In this document: one piece after another, positions 1 through 40,432 of the stretch
Layout: the number at the start of each line of letters is the position of its first letter
How positions within the stretch are numbered: position 1 is the first letter of the stretch
Assembly (NCBI GenBank): GCA_963693365.1
Contig: CAVNZM010000005.1
Span: 2,852,001 to 2,916,000 of the forward strand
Origin: Amoebidium appalachense
Lineage: Eukaryota; Ichthyosporea
Reading direction: 5' to 3'
DNA length: 64,000 nucleotides
The notes under the pieces: model-generated
Seen by the model: only the letters and a program-made list of their open reading frames with translations
The model's database searches: none
What the model was told of the DNA's origin: nothing
Program-made: the position numbers and the translations under genes

Positions 1-23
1 GTGGACGTGTGTGTGCATATGCG

Positions 24-115
<92 letters not shown>

Positions 116-519
116 CGCGTGCGTGCGTGCGTGTATGTGTGTGTGTGTGTGTGCGCGCGCACGCGAGTGTGTGCACGATGTTGATGTATGTGCTCGTATA
201 TGGGGTGCAGAGATGGGAGAGGGGATGGGGGGGGGGGGGGGGGGGGGATAAGGAAGAGGGGTTCATACGTGCATGCAGTAGGTACGTCTGTTGTGGTGGT
301 TTGTAAAGCACTGGCCATGAAATTTCATTTGCATTTTATCTAATACTTTCTTTTTGGGGGGTGTATGTGGTGGCGGTGGAGGGTGGGGATGCCGTCTAAA
401 CCAACATGTGCAAAAGAATATTGGTGGGAATATGGAAAACATTGAAGGGAAGAATAGGATTGTGAAGGGAGTAGAAGAGAGTTAGAGTAAAGCCTTTACT
501 TTTTTTGGGGGGCGGGAGG

Positions 520-550
<31 letters not shown>

Positions 551-578
551 GGGGGGGGAGGGAAGGGGGGATTGTTAC

Positions 579-14059
<13,481 letters not shown>

Positions 14060-15873
14060 ATTCCCGCCTCTTTAGGCGGACTGGACTCATGTGTCCTGTG
14101 TGCACGTGCAAGGTGTACTTGCCTAGGCGGACTTCAAGGTTGAATTGGCTTTGCTTTCTGATTAACTAAATATGAGGTGAATGATCCCTCCTCATATCTC
14201 GTTTTTTGGCTTAAACAAAAAAGATGCAATGTTCTGTGTGCAGCAGATGGGGTACCTGCATCAGCCAATATCTGTGCAAGGGAAGATAAGTCACTAACGA
14301 ATTTTTCCTGGATCCTTGCCGATCAGAGAAAACATGCCGTGACAAGTATTAAACTGTGGTAATGTTCGCACGAGAGAGTTGTAAGGCAACACAAACGAGA
14401 AAGTGTTAAAAAAAGGGTGGTCTTTGGTGGAGAAGGTTGAATGCTCAGAGTTCAAATCATGACAAGCTTTTCGAGTGCTCTTCGTCAGTGAGTGGCGAAC
14501 ATGACTGCTTGGTGGGGGCCGGCTTGCATAAATGTCAGACTGGGTTATAAAGTTTACTTGTTATTTCTATTTATTTCAAAATCCGCCAGAAACTGAAGTA
14601 TTGGCTCCAAAGCATGGAACGAAGCTTCATATATGTTTACTTGTTAAGAGTGCTACATAGGTGCTAGAATGACAATATCTAGCGGAATTATATGCTTACA
14701 TTGGTTTATCCCAATGCTATATGACAGGAACACATGAATGTGCTATCCGTTGCAATCACTCACCTAATGGGTCCACCTCCCGGAGAATTATACCCCATAC
14801 AATTTGGAAATATTGCTCTGAACATTACACACCCTGAAAAGCAAACGAGCTGATTCAACGTAAAGGAATGCATGAACATGCCACTGTTATCGCAGGTTAT
14901 CAGTACACTACGCTATTCTGCACTTCAGAAGCAGAGAAAACGTAGAGTATATTTGGTTATTAGTAATTTAGATTTTTCTTTTATAATTGTTTACATTATA
15001 AAGTGTTTATATAGCCATATTTTTCTTGTTTGTTCACCATTCGGGAACACTTGGGACGAACCCGACTTCCGGTAAAATTAACCAATCATAAGCATTTATC
15101 TACTCGTGCTATGCGACTAAATCGCCCTACACTCCATGGGCAATTTCTGCTCATATCCGGGCCGTCATTGAAAACATGCTATAATATTAGAGATATACCG
15201 ATCACGTAAATAGAATTTGTAATATGACTATTTTATATATTTTTGAAAGCCTGTATTGAGCCATATGAACTGTTTTTTGTTCGATGAAAGCTGAGTAAGT
15301 TTTTGTTTTTCTTGGTTCGTAATTTGATTCATGGCAGTAGAGGGTGAACGTAAGGGATCCATATGTGATCATGAGTCATACTGTGCTCACTGTGAGTGAC
15401 CGCCGCCCTGACCAGATCCATCTTTTGTGTGACACTGACAGTGCTCTGCATGCAACAAAATGACTGAATGAATGAATCACGAATGCACATTAGAGATTTT
15501 TATGCTGCCGCGTCCTTACTGTACTGTACACGTGCCCTCAGACCTGTACTTATTGTAGGGCCTCGCTGGCGGCCGGGGTCCCAAATTCCCAATATCACCT
15601 GCGACGCTGATAGGCTAAACGCGCATCACAGAATAACCAAATATGGAACTCTATTGTTGTTTGCCACGGTGACCGTGTTTGGCAAGTTGGCACCAGTGCC
15701 GCTACGTATACCGGTGCCACGTCGTACCGTAGTACGGTACAGCTGTTCTCTTGTTCAAACACCAGTCCGTGGCAAGCAGTACCCAGTATAACACAGACAC
15801 AGCCATAATAACAAGAAAAGAAACAAGCCACTCACTGAAATACACTCCTTTTCGTAAACACATCCATATCAAC
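14060..15873. other. Intergenic region between receptor 5' end and kinase relic
   Basis: About 1.8 kb with ordinary base composition. It should hold the receptor promoter (transcribed leftward). No coding exon, tRNA or transposon end was recognised. Only AT-rich stretches near 14.9-15.3 kb stand out. Confidence 0.6.
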
Positions 15874-16831
15874 ATGGTCTACATCGCTACTGGCCTGGGC
15901 GGCACCAACGCAAAAGCAGGTATCGTTTCTGTCGATGGTGCCCTCCTCCGGCGGAAGGAAAAAGAACGGGTCGACCTATCGCCGCAGTCAGTAGTTAGCG
16001 ACCTGGTGGCTTGCGCAAGCAAAGCACTTCATGCACCAAACCTCACTTGGAAGGAAGTGATTTGCATTGGTGGCGGCTCACCGGGCGGCATTAATCCGAT
16101 GGCCGTGTGTGACGGCCGCAGCCAACTTCCCAACTTGGCACATGGTGCCTCTTGCAGACATGATCTCCGGCCAGACACAAAACATGAAAACAATTCTCGT
16201 TAACGATGCTGCCGCGGCCGTGGCTGCTGAAGTTTGGGTTGGCGCCGCGAAAAAGAAAGGAGTGCGAAGCATGATCATGCTAACGTTGGGCACCGGGGTA
16301 GGCAGTGGAGTAGTTGTGGATGGAGACATCATCACGGGGGCCAGCGGGCTTATTGAGGGGGGGAATATGATAATGGAGAGGGACGTGTGGCTGCTCACAG
16401 CGCGGCTGCCTCGAAGTCTACGCGTCGGCCTCGGCGGTGGCACGGTGCGCAAAGGAAGCTGCAAATAAGCCCGGGGTGAACTCGCTTCTGTCTGGGAAAG
16501 AAAAGATCGGAGCAAAGGCAGTTTTCGAAGCGGTGAAGCAAGGGGATGAGATTGCGTGGAAGGTTGTGGACGATGCATGTGACTATCTCGGGTTTGCCTG
16601 TGTGAACATTTGTAGATTGGTCGACACGGAGTTGCCGTACGCGTTGTTCTTGCTGGAGGAATGACCCGTGCGGGTGATTTCCTATTTGAGCGAGTCAGGG
16701 CTGCATGTTCCAAGTATGCATGGACCAAGCTGCCCAACAACGCGAGGATTGTGCAAGCCGAGGTGGGGGATGACTTGGGCATTATTGGGGCAGCGGCTAT
16801 GGCACGCAGGGCGGTAGAAGGGAAGATATAG
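15874..16831 (+). pseudogene. ROK-family sugar kinase homologue with three frameshifts, intronless
   Basis: Starts MVYIATGLGGTNAKAG and ends AMARRAVEGKI with TAG at 16829-16831. The ROK landmarks run in order: an N-terminal phosphate-binding GGT (the usual Asp of DxGGT is not present), PGGIN, LVNDAAAAVAAE with the catalytic Asn-Asp, LGTGVGSGVVVDGDI, a CGCSQRGCLE zinc-type motif, and LAGGMTRAGDFLFERV. They lie in different frames, so breaks are needed near 16134 (one extra base before the PNWHMVPLADM-like stretch), near 16385 (before CGCS) and near 16649 (before LAGGM). The zinc-ligand His of GEx-GH reads Asn. ROK enzymes phosphorylate glucose, N-acetylglucosamine or N-acetylmannosamine. Lack of introns in an intron-dense region suggests a bacterial-type or retrocopied origin. 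It is either a decayed gene or a stretch with base-call indels; in its present form no full-length protein can be made. Confidence 0.8.
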
Positions 16832-16952
16832 AGGGGTACCGTCGGTTTCAGGGTGGGTCATAGTCATTGCAATTGGTAGCCCTATTCCCAGATCTATGAC
16901 TTTTTGGTTGGGGACGCCCAACTCACGGTGAGGAGGAGGAACGGCGGGGGGA

Positions 16953-16960
16953 GGGGGGGT

Positions 16961-16992
<32 letters not shown>
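16953..16992. repeat. G-run tract
   Basis: Nearly pure G stretch just downstream of the kinase relic. Confidence 0.85.
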
Positions 16993-16993
<1 letters not shown>

Positions 16994-17369
16994 GCACTGT
17001 TAAGAAGGGCATCTGCAGCAAGAATGAGATTCCACGAACCCACTATAATGCTACCATGGCGAAGTAAGGGAAGGGAATGTAACCAGGTAACCGCTGAGTG
17101 TCGAGGGGTGGACCATGGGATAGGGTATACGTATACCATGCCTGATCGAAGGGAAAACAGCGCGCGAGACCACCGGAATCAAAAAAAGAAAATGTTTAGT
17201 CTTGTTTCCATAATAAGCACTGGGCCACCAGCGAAATATGCAAGCAGGCCTCTGTGTGTGCGAGGCTCCGTAATTCCCAGGGAGAGAGGGCAAGCGCTAA
17301 GAAACTATCATGTTGGACCCCTAGGCCTACAATTGTATGTATGTAGTGAGAAGTGAGTTTAGAGACCTC

Positions 17370-17801
17370 TTAAAGGGGGTTTCTTTTAGGCCGATTGATT
17401 GTCCCCATTCTAGCAAATCCGGGTCAAGCCATATGTTCAGCATACAAATCATGATATGAGCTGCAATTTTCTTCCTAACGCTTTATTTTTATTATTCCCT
17501 TCTGTATTTCTTTTTTTTGCCTTTTCTTTTTCTTTTTTGTTGTATAATGGCGCATCTGTACCTTGCTGCCGGCAAAACGATGGTGCGCAGCTGATGTGCA
17601 GTACGCCAATCATATAGCTAGAATCCCCTCTGACCCGACCCAGCTCGAAAATCTTTTTTCTTTTGACTGGATTTATTCAACGGAAAGATATGCAAGTATG
17701 CACGGCATACTGAGAAGACAATAAAAACTTCACCACGAGTTATCCAGTAACAAGTGCTCGAAAATCCAAAAGAAACCCCCTTAAAAAGAAACCCCCTTTA
17801 A
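17370..17801 (+). mobile_element. TTAA-flanked miniature inverted-repeat transposon, copy 1 (interrupted by a LINE tail)
   Basis: Begins TTAA-AGGGGGTTTCTTTT and ends with the reverse complement AAAGAAACCCCCT-TTAA. It encodes nothing recognisable. Internal sequence closely matches copy 2. A LINE 3' fragment at 17654-17755 splits it, and a partial duplication of the right terminus (AAAAGAAACCCCCTTAA at 17768-17784) precedes the true end. TTAA target sites are typical of piggyBac-type elements; the family assignment is inference. Confidence 0.75.
17654..17755 (-). mobile_element. 5'-truncated LINE tail inserted in the miniature transposon, with target-site duplication
   Basis: This 102-bp segment matches the 3' end of the LINE at 56.6 kb over nearly its whole length (element read on the minus strand, AATAAA then an A-rich end). 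It is flanked on both sides by the 11-bp duplication GCTCGAAAATC (17643-17653 and 17756-17766), the hallmark of target-primed reverse transcription. Confidence 0.85.
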
Positions 17802-18108
17802 AGGGGGTTTCTTTTAGGCCGATTAATTGTCCCCATTCCAGCACATCCGGGTCAACTTGAAGCTATTTGTTCAGTATATACATCATGATATGAACTGCAA
17901 TTTTCTTCCTAACGTTTTATTATTATTATTCCATTCTGTATTTCTTTTTTTTTGCCTTTTCCTTTTCTTTTTTCTTGTATTATGGCGCATCTATACCTTG
18001 CACTACCGGCCAAACGATGGTGCGCAACTGATGCGCAGCATGCCAATCAGATAGCTGAAACCCCTTTGACCCGACCCGGCCCGAAAAGGTAAAAGAAACC
18101 CTCTTTAA
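17798..18108 (+). mobile_element. TTAA-flanked miniature inverted-repeat transposon, copy 2 (uninterrupted)
   Basis: Starts TTAA-AGGGGGTTTCTTTT and ends AAAAGAAACCCTCT-TTAA (13 of 14 terminal positions pair). It is about 310 bp and non-coding. It shares its left TTAA (17798-17801) with the right end of copy 1, so the two elements sit back to back. Confidence 0.8.
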
Positions 18109-19176
18109 ACAATTGTGGTCGACCTGGTGGCACGTGCACGTGCGCTATCTTGAGTGGGGCTGCACGAGGGTGATGCCTCACACGTACTGACGGTGTGCAC
18201 GCGCTGCGATGAACTTTACGTTCGCTGCAGACGGGTTTCGGCCAGGCCCCCCAGACTGCACCCCAGCAGCAGTTTTCCTTACACTCTCGCGACCGCGTGC
18301 ATGCTTTCTGTCGCGGCGCCTCGACGGTTCGATAGAGTCCAGTGCTCGCTGAATGTGTAAGGAAAAATAAGGAGCCATCTCAGTAGGTGGCAGGGGTGAT
18401 GCAGAAAGCTGTGGGGTTAGAATGCAGCTATGTAGTATGTTGCGGTGCAGCGAGAATAAGTTACAAGTTGGAGATGTCGACTGATATCGATGCACCAGAA
18501 ATAGAGAAATAGATCGATGTGCCTAACTATTACATCGAACTTTGTTTCCCCAGCCGGGCAGATCTCCCTCCCTGTCCCCCTCCCCCCCACTACCACCTAC
18601 TGAGGCGGTGTCTCCTTTCTTTCTTTCTTTTTTTTTTTTTTTTTTGCCGCCTGAGTAGATGTTAACACTTGTTGCCGTCAGTACGTGTTAGCCCCCCCCC
18701 CCCCCCCCCCCCCCCTCTCTCTCTCTGTGTGTGTGTGCGCGTACGCATGGTACATGTATATCACGGTGTGTTGTGTGCATTGGGGCGCAAAGCGCCAGGG
18801 CCGGGGGGGGGGTGGGTGGGGGGATGCTGATACAGAACAGACCCACGAGGACAGTTTATACGCGCCGATGAAACGAACATACAGCATGTGTGCCAGGTGC
18901 ATCTGCCAGTACTACTATGATAAAATACTATTTCATATATTCGTTTCCACCACCAGAGCCCAGTCATGGTACAGGAACCCCTTCCCCAGCATTCAATAAT
19001 GTGCCTAACGCTAACCTGTGAATCAATGAGGTCTTATATATGTACATCCGATCCCCTTAATGGATGAAGAGACCGGTTGAAAAACAAAGGTGAGTCTGAA
19101 AACTGTGCATCAGCGCTGCCGATTAATCCGCCAATATAACCGCCCGCCTTCCCAAAAGGCAACACGCCTTCAACAT
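18109..19176. other. Intergenic region, no gene recognised
   Basis: Contains a C run and short (TC)n/(TG)n tract at 18691-18740 and a T-rich tract near 18620-18645. No exon with family resemblance seen. The carrier gene's 3' UTR should lie at its right edge. Confidence 0.5.
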
Positions 19177-21126
19177 TTAGGCAACAGTGTCCCAGTAGAG
19201 CTTGCGCAGCTGCTCGACAAACAGGAACATCATGACCGTGTGGCCGCCGCACCGTGTGAAGTAAGGAATGAACCCATTCCACAGCGACAGCACACCGCTA
19301 GCCTTAGCAACCGCACCGATGGTCTGGAATGTTCCCTTATAAGGCAACTTGCCGTTGGCGTCGGGCTTCTGGAAGGCCATGCGGTTCTTAGCCGTCTCGA
19401 AGGGCATGGTGATGATGGAGTAGAGCAGGCCGGCACTCATGGACGAGGCACACTCGTTGGAGAGCCCAGTCAAGCCCATGTTCCTGCAGGGGGGTGTTTA
19501 TAAGTTTGTGTCTGAAATTTTTTTCCAGGCTTAGAGGAAGGAAAATGAAGAAAAGGGGGGAGTGCCAGGGGGTTGGGGTTTGGGGGTTGGGGGGAGGGGG
19601 GGGGGGACGGGGACGAGGGCAGGGGAAAAAAGAATGGACAGGATTAAGTTATGTGTTTGTGTGTAAGTGGCTAGGTGGGTTGGCGCGGGACGGCTAGGGC
19701 GGGCGGGGTGGGTTCGAAAGGTGGGTGGGGGGATACAGACAGAGAGGGGGTGGCATGCGGGCTTTCGAAGAGAATTGTAAAGCAAGGAGCACACGAGGAG
19801 TTTAGTCTCCCCAAAACAGGGTGGCGGGTGGGGTGGGGTGGGGGGGGGGGGGGGAGGGGGCGGCAACTAAGCTGCAAAATAGATGGGAGGACAGGTGCAG
19901 GGTAGGAAGGCCGGGTGAAGCAAAGGAGCGGGAAAGATGGGAATGGGGGTGGGGTTGCCAGGGGCTTCTGTGCAACAAACAAAAGCAGAAGGGAAACAGA
20001 AAGTGTGTGTGTGTGCGTGTTGGGGGGGGGGGGGGGGGGGGGGGGGTATGTCTCAGAACAAAACAAAGACAAGGAAGAGGGGGGGATAGTTCTGGTGCCG
20101 AACACCATGCAATGTGCACAGCACACAAGCACGCACCATGCAAAAGCACATATCCTTAGACAGGGCAAGGGGGGACCCAGGGGGATGGGGGGGATAAGGT
20201 AGAAGAGAGAGGGAGAACAGAGAGAAGGGGGGCGGGTGGTTGGAGGGGGGGGGGGGGGGTAAAGGAGAAGGTGGTAGAGAAAGGAGAAGTGGGGCAAGGG
20301 GGAGCACACAAGAGTTGCCTAGATAGATGGGGGGGTGGGGGAGGAGGAGGTTAGAGTCTTTGATAAGGTGGAAGAGTGTTAGGGGGAGAGGAGGACGGGG
20401 GGAAACGGCAGGTGAGTAGGGATAATCGAGAAGGTTTTAAGGGAGCAGTAGGGAGAGGAGAGAAGAAGGAGAGAGCAGGGCCAGGAAGGCACGCAAGCGA
20501 GGGGAAGGGGGGAGGGGGGGGGGAGGCACATACTTGTAGGAGACCTTGAACTGATCGTATGTGGCCACCTGGCAGGCACCGACCAACATGGCACGGTTGA
20601 CAAACGGGGCACAGCCACGGTAGAAGGCGGCAAAGCCCTCCTCCCTCATAATCCTCGAGGCAGCGTCATACACACCCTTGTAGTTGCGTCTCTGCTCCTT
20701 GGGCAGGGCATTGTCGTTAGACATGCGCACAAGGGATACCTCTGCGGGGCAGGAGATAACGGCAGCACAGCCCCCGGACAGAACACCGTTAATAACGCGG
20801 GAGAGAATGTCAGTCTCACGGTACTTTGCCATCTGGTCCCTGAACACCTCATAAAGACCAAACCGAGACGTGGCGTAGAAGATCTGACGGGTGATGCCGG
20901 CGGTGAGACCCTTGTAAAGAGATCCAACACCCTCGTTCTTAATAACATTGGAGGTGAACTTGACAAACGAGGCGGTTTTCTGGCCGGGAGGGGCAGTCAT
21001 AGTTGCCAAGTTCATGCGAATGGCGCAGGTGTTTGCTGGGTGCACCACAATCCACCCCAGAACACCGCCCAGGCCAGCGGTGGCGAAGGAAACGCTCGCG
21101 GGGAGCTTCTTCTGTTGAGTTGCCAT
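19177..21126 (-). CDS. SLC25A11: Mitochondrial 2-oxoglutarate/malate-type carrier (SLC25 family)
   Basis: Two exons, 21126-20534 and 19483-19177, joined in phase 2 (donor GTATGT, acceptor CTGCAG) to give about 299 aa, the normal SLC25 length. The three carrier repeats each have a signature: HPANTCAIRM (first, degenerate, lacking the usual acidic residue), CPAEVSLVRM (second) and MPFETAKNRM (third). PAEVSLVRM plus LPKEQRRNYKGVYDA and the third-repeat region FIPYFTRCGGHTVMMFLFVEQ are characteristic of the oxoglutarate/malate carrier, which exchanges these dicarboxylates across the inner mitochondrial membrane. The start is the first ATG of the open frame, about 120 bp downstream of a TATA box. 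The single intron of 1.05 kb is G-rich and C-poor on the plus strand. Family assignment is firm; exact substrate is inferred. Confidence 0.93.
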
Positions 21127-21244
21127 GTTGCCTATATGGGTGTAGAGGTCTGTTTATGGGGGGGAGAGAAAAAAAGAGGCGACAAAACACCCACGAAAAA
21201 TAATCGAGCAATATGGCAACTGGTTCAAACGTGTGGTCGCGGGC

Positions 21245-21278
21245 TTTTTATATAGATGTTATGGGCTGCGATGATTGG
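21245..21278 (-). promoter_or_regulatory. CCAAT and TATA motifs of the carrier gene
   Basis: On the minus strand, CCAATCA (21278-21272) is followed by TATATAAAAA (21254-21245), about 120 bp upstream of the carrier ATG at 21126. Spacing and orientation fit a core promoter; not proven. Confidence 0.55.
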
Positions 21279-22553
21279 TCGAGGAAGAATGTGTTCGGCT
21301 CCTTCGGAAAAAAGCCACAACCAAGCTCTTACTCAACTGCATGTTTGTCACGTTAATATGGACTAAAAGCGGGAAATAAGTTGAAATAATATTCGACATA
21401 TAACATTTATGACTTTTAGTTGCATCATTTATGGTTTTTGAGTTGAGCCTGCAGCGCCGGACGCCCGGCCGCCCGAGCCGGGGTCCCGGGGATGCATGTG
21501 GGAAAACGCCTTCCAAATATGGCTAGAGGGCACAGATTTGCATCATCTTGTGTTTGATTGGACGAGAAAGTCGCAGAAACACGGCGAAACCGAAAGAATT
21601 CAAGATCTGATTGGTGTTGAGAGGTTTGAGAATGTCCTCCCCATACCCATAATAAGGTTACAAAAAATATGCCCGGGCCGTTCGTAACGGTTCGTTACTA
21701 CAAACGGCCGGGCCGGAGCGCCATTTGTCCAATAAAATAATCATGCCTTTATTTGTTCAAATAGTATCTAATCAACATATATAACGACTCAATACGACTC
21801 CAGCATGTTGGGGTCAACTGGTTTAAATTAAAATCCAAAATTTCCGTTGTAACTCCTAAGACCCCCCTCAGCGACAAGTCTCGCGGACCCAGCGGCCGTG
21901 GCAGTGCGTTCAACGTTGCGGCCTTCTTCAGAAGTTCTTCTCCACAAAACAATAAAAGAATCACTTTTTTATAGTTGTAATACGGATTACAGTAGTCAAC
22001 TTGAGCTCGAGCCGTGGAGTAAATCACTTCAAAATGGTTATGTGGATCACATCAAAATGGTTATGTGTTCGAAAGAGTGTAGACGAGGTACATTTTCTAT
22101 TTGGTGCTTGACTGGCATAGGCTATCTCGGCTATCATTAGTGTTATCAGAGTAAAATTTGACGCCATTTCTACCCAGTTCTGTTCATCGTTCATTTTGCG
22201 TCATTCACGTCTACCTGAGTTCGATGCAAACCCCCCCCCCCCCCCCCCGCCCCTCTCTCCCCACTCACCCTCCCCCCCCCCCCCCCCCCCCCCCCTCTCT
22301 CTCCCCCCCCGCGGACACACACCTAACAGAGGGTGAGGCACAAACGCTTTTACTAGACTAGCTATACCTTCCCATTTTTGAACTGAGCTACTAAGATGAG
22401 ATTGTTTAAGGAAAACGGTGCGGTATCATACATAAAAAGCGGTTGGCTGCCATCAGGTGGGACCAAACCATCAAATATGGTGCAGCTACAATAGGGTTAT
22501 ACATGGGATATTGGAATCTACAAAAGAGGGCTACTACTTATCAAAAATTGATT
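21279..22553. other. Intergenic region between carrier promoter and MLH1 3' end
   Basis: Contains a nested GC-rich imperfect palindrome at 21671-21714 (GCCCGGGCCGTT against AACGGCCGGGCC, with GTAAC..GTTAC inside) and C runs at 22230-22312. No coding exon recognised. The MLH1 polyadenylation region should lie at the right edge. Confidence 0.5.
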
Positions 22554-39434
<16,881 letters not shown>

Positions 39435-40432
39435 GGCTAACATCTTACGTTAGGCAGCAGGGGGGGGAATATATGTGCTCCCTAAAAGATGGCCTTTCCA
39501 CACGCGCACAGCTTACTGTAAAAAACTGTCTGCCTGGTATTGCGTATAATTCTGCAAAAAAAATAAGAAGTAAGCGGCACAGGTTTTCCGGGCGCATGCC
39601 TTTGCACACAGACTTGCACACAGGTTTGCTCGCAGAGGAAAGTTGTGACAGTGACAGCGCTGCCGGGAGGCTAGCTGAGGCAGGGTTCAGTTTTGTTCCC
39701 GCCAAAAAGTTCAAGTAGACCAATCAACTGTCGCCTGTAAATGACGTCAGCTACAGATGCCGGATTAACATTTGAGCAAATGGATAGGTCTCAAACATAA
39801 ATGCGGCCGGCAAACAATATGACATCACACAACCCTTCGGGATCGCTGTGTGCTTACGTAAGTCATTAGGCTATTTGATTGGATATCAGCTTTCGGCGCG
39901 ACGTTCCAAAACTGTGTCCGTTTTCACCAGCTTTTCTGTTCTCCGGTGCGCGGCCGAAGCCTCGGACACGTTTTTCCCTTTGTTTTACTCTGCAAGTTGT
40001 TCCTCGTTTTCAGGCTACGTTTTCAACGCCTTATAAGAAGCTCTCTTCAAACAGTTATATGATACACCGAACCCAAGCAAATAGTAGTCGCTCACATCAT
40101 TCTACTTAGTTGGTTAGGCAACATAGCTGGTCATCTTGTGTGACCTCTTACAAGGGGTTGGTCTTTTTTATAGAAGAAAGGTTTCTGGACATCGGTGCAC
40201 TGCAGAAGATACCTGTATCATTTCTCGACTACACTCGTATAAAAACAGAGTATACGCATTATTTTTCAATTCATTGCTGCTTCTATCACACTCCTTAGTC
40301 CCAAAAATGCATCCAGCTTCATACCTGAACGCGGTTTTCCGCACATAGAGTCCCTCCACCTCAACTAGCTAACACCAACCAAACCAAATCATTATCTTCA
40401 ACAAACACCTGTTATTTTTTCCAGTATCCACC
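39435..40432. other. Divergent intergenic region between MLH1 and the TPX2-like gene
   Basis: About 1 kb shared upstream region. It contains CCAATCA at 39720-39726 and no microsatellite over 20 bp, in contrast to the introns. Both promoters must lie here. No other feature recognised. Confidence 0.6.

Noticed and set aside
1-306. Long open frames made of CVCVCV or THTHTH
   Set aside because: They are translations of (GT)n/(CA)n arrays, which lack stops in any frame. The same holds for dozens of frames across the window and for Gly/Pro frames over G/C runs.
16078-16782. 234-codon minus-strand frame opposite the ROK kinase
   Set aside because: It is a shadow of the GC-rich kinase sequence. The plus strand carries recognisable ROK motifs.
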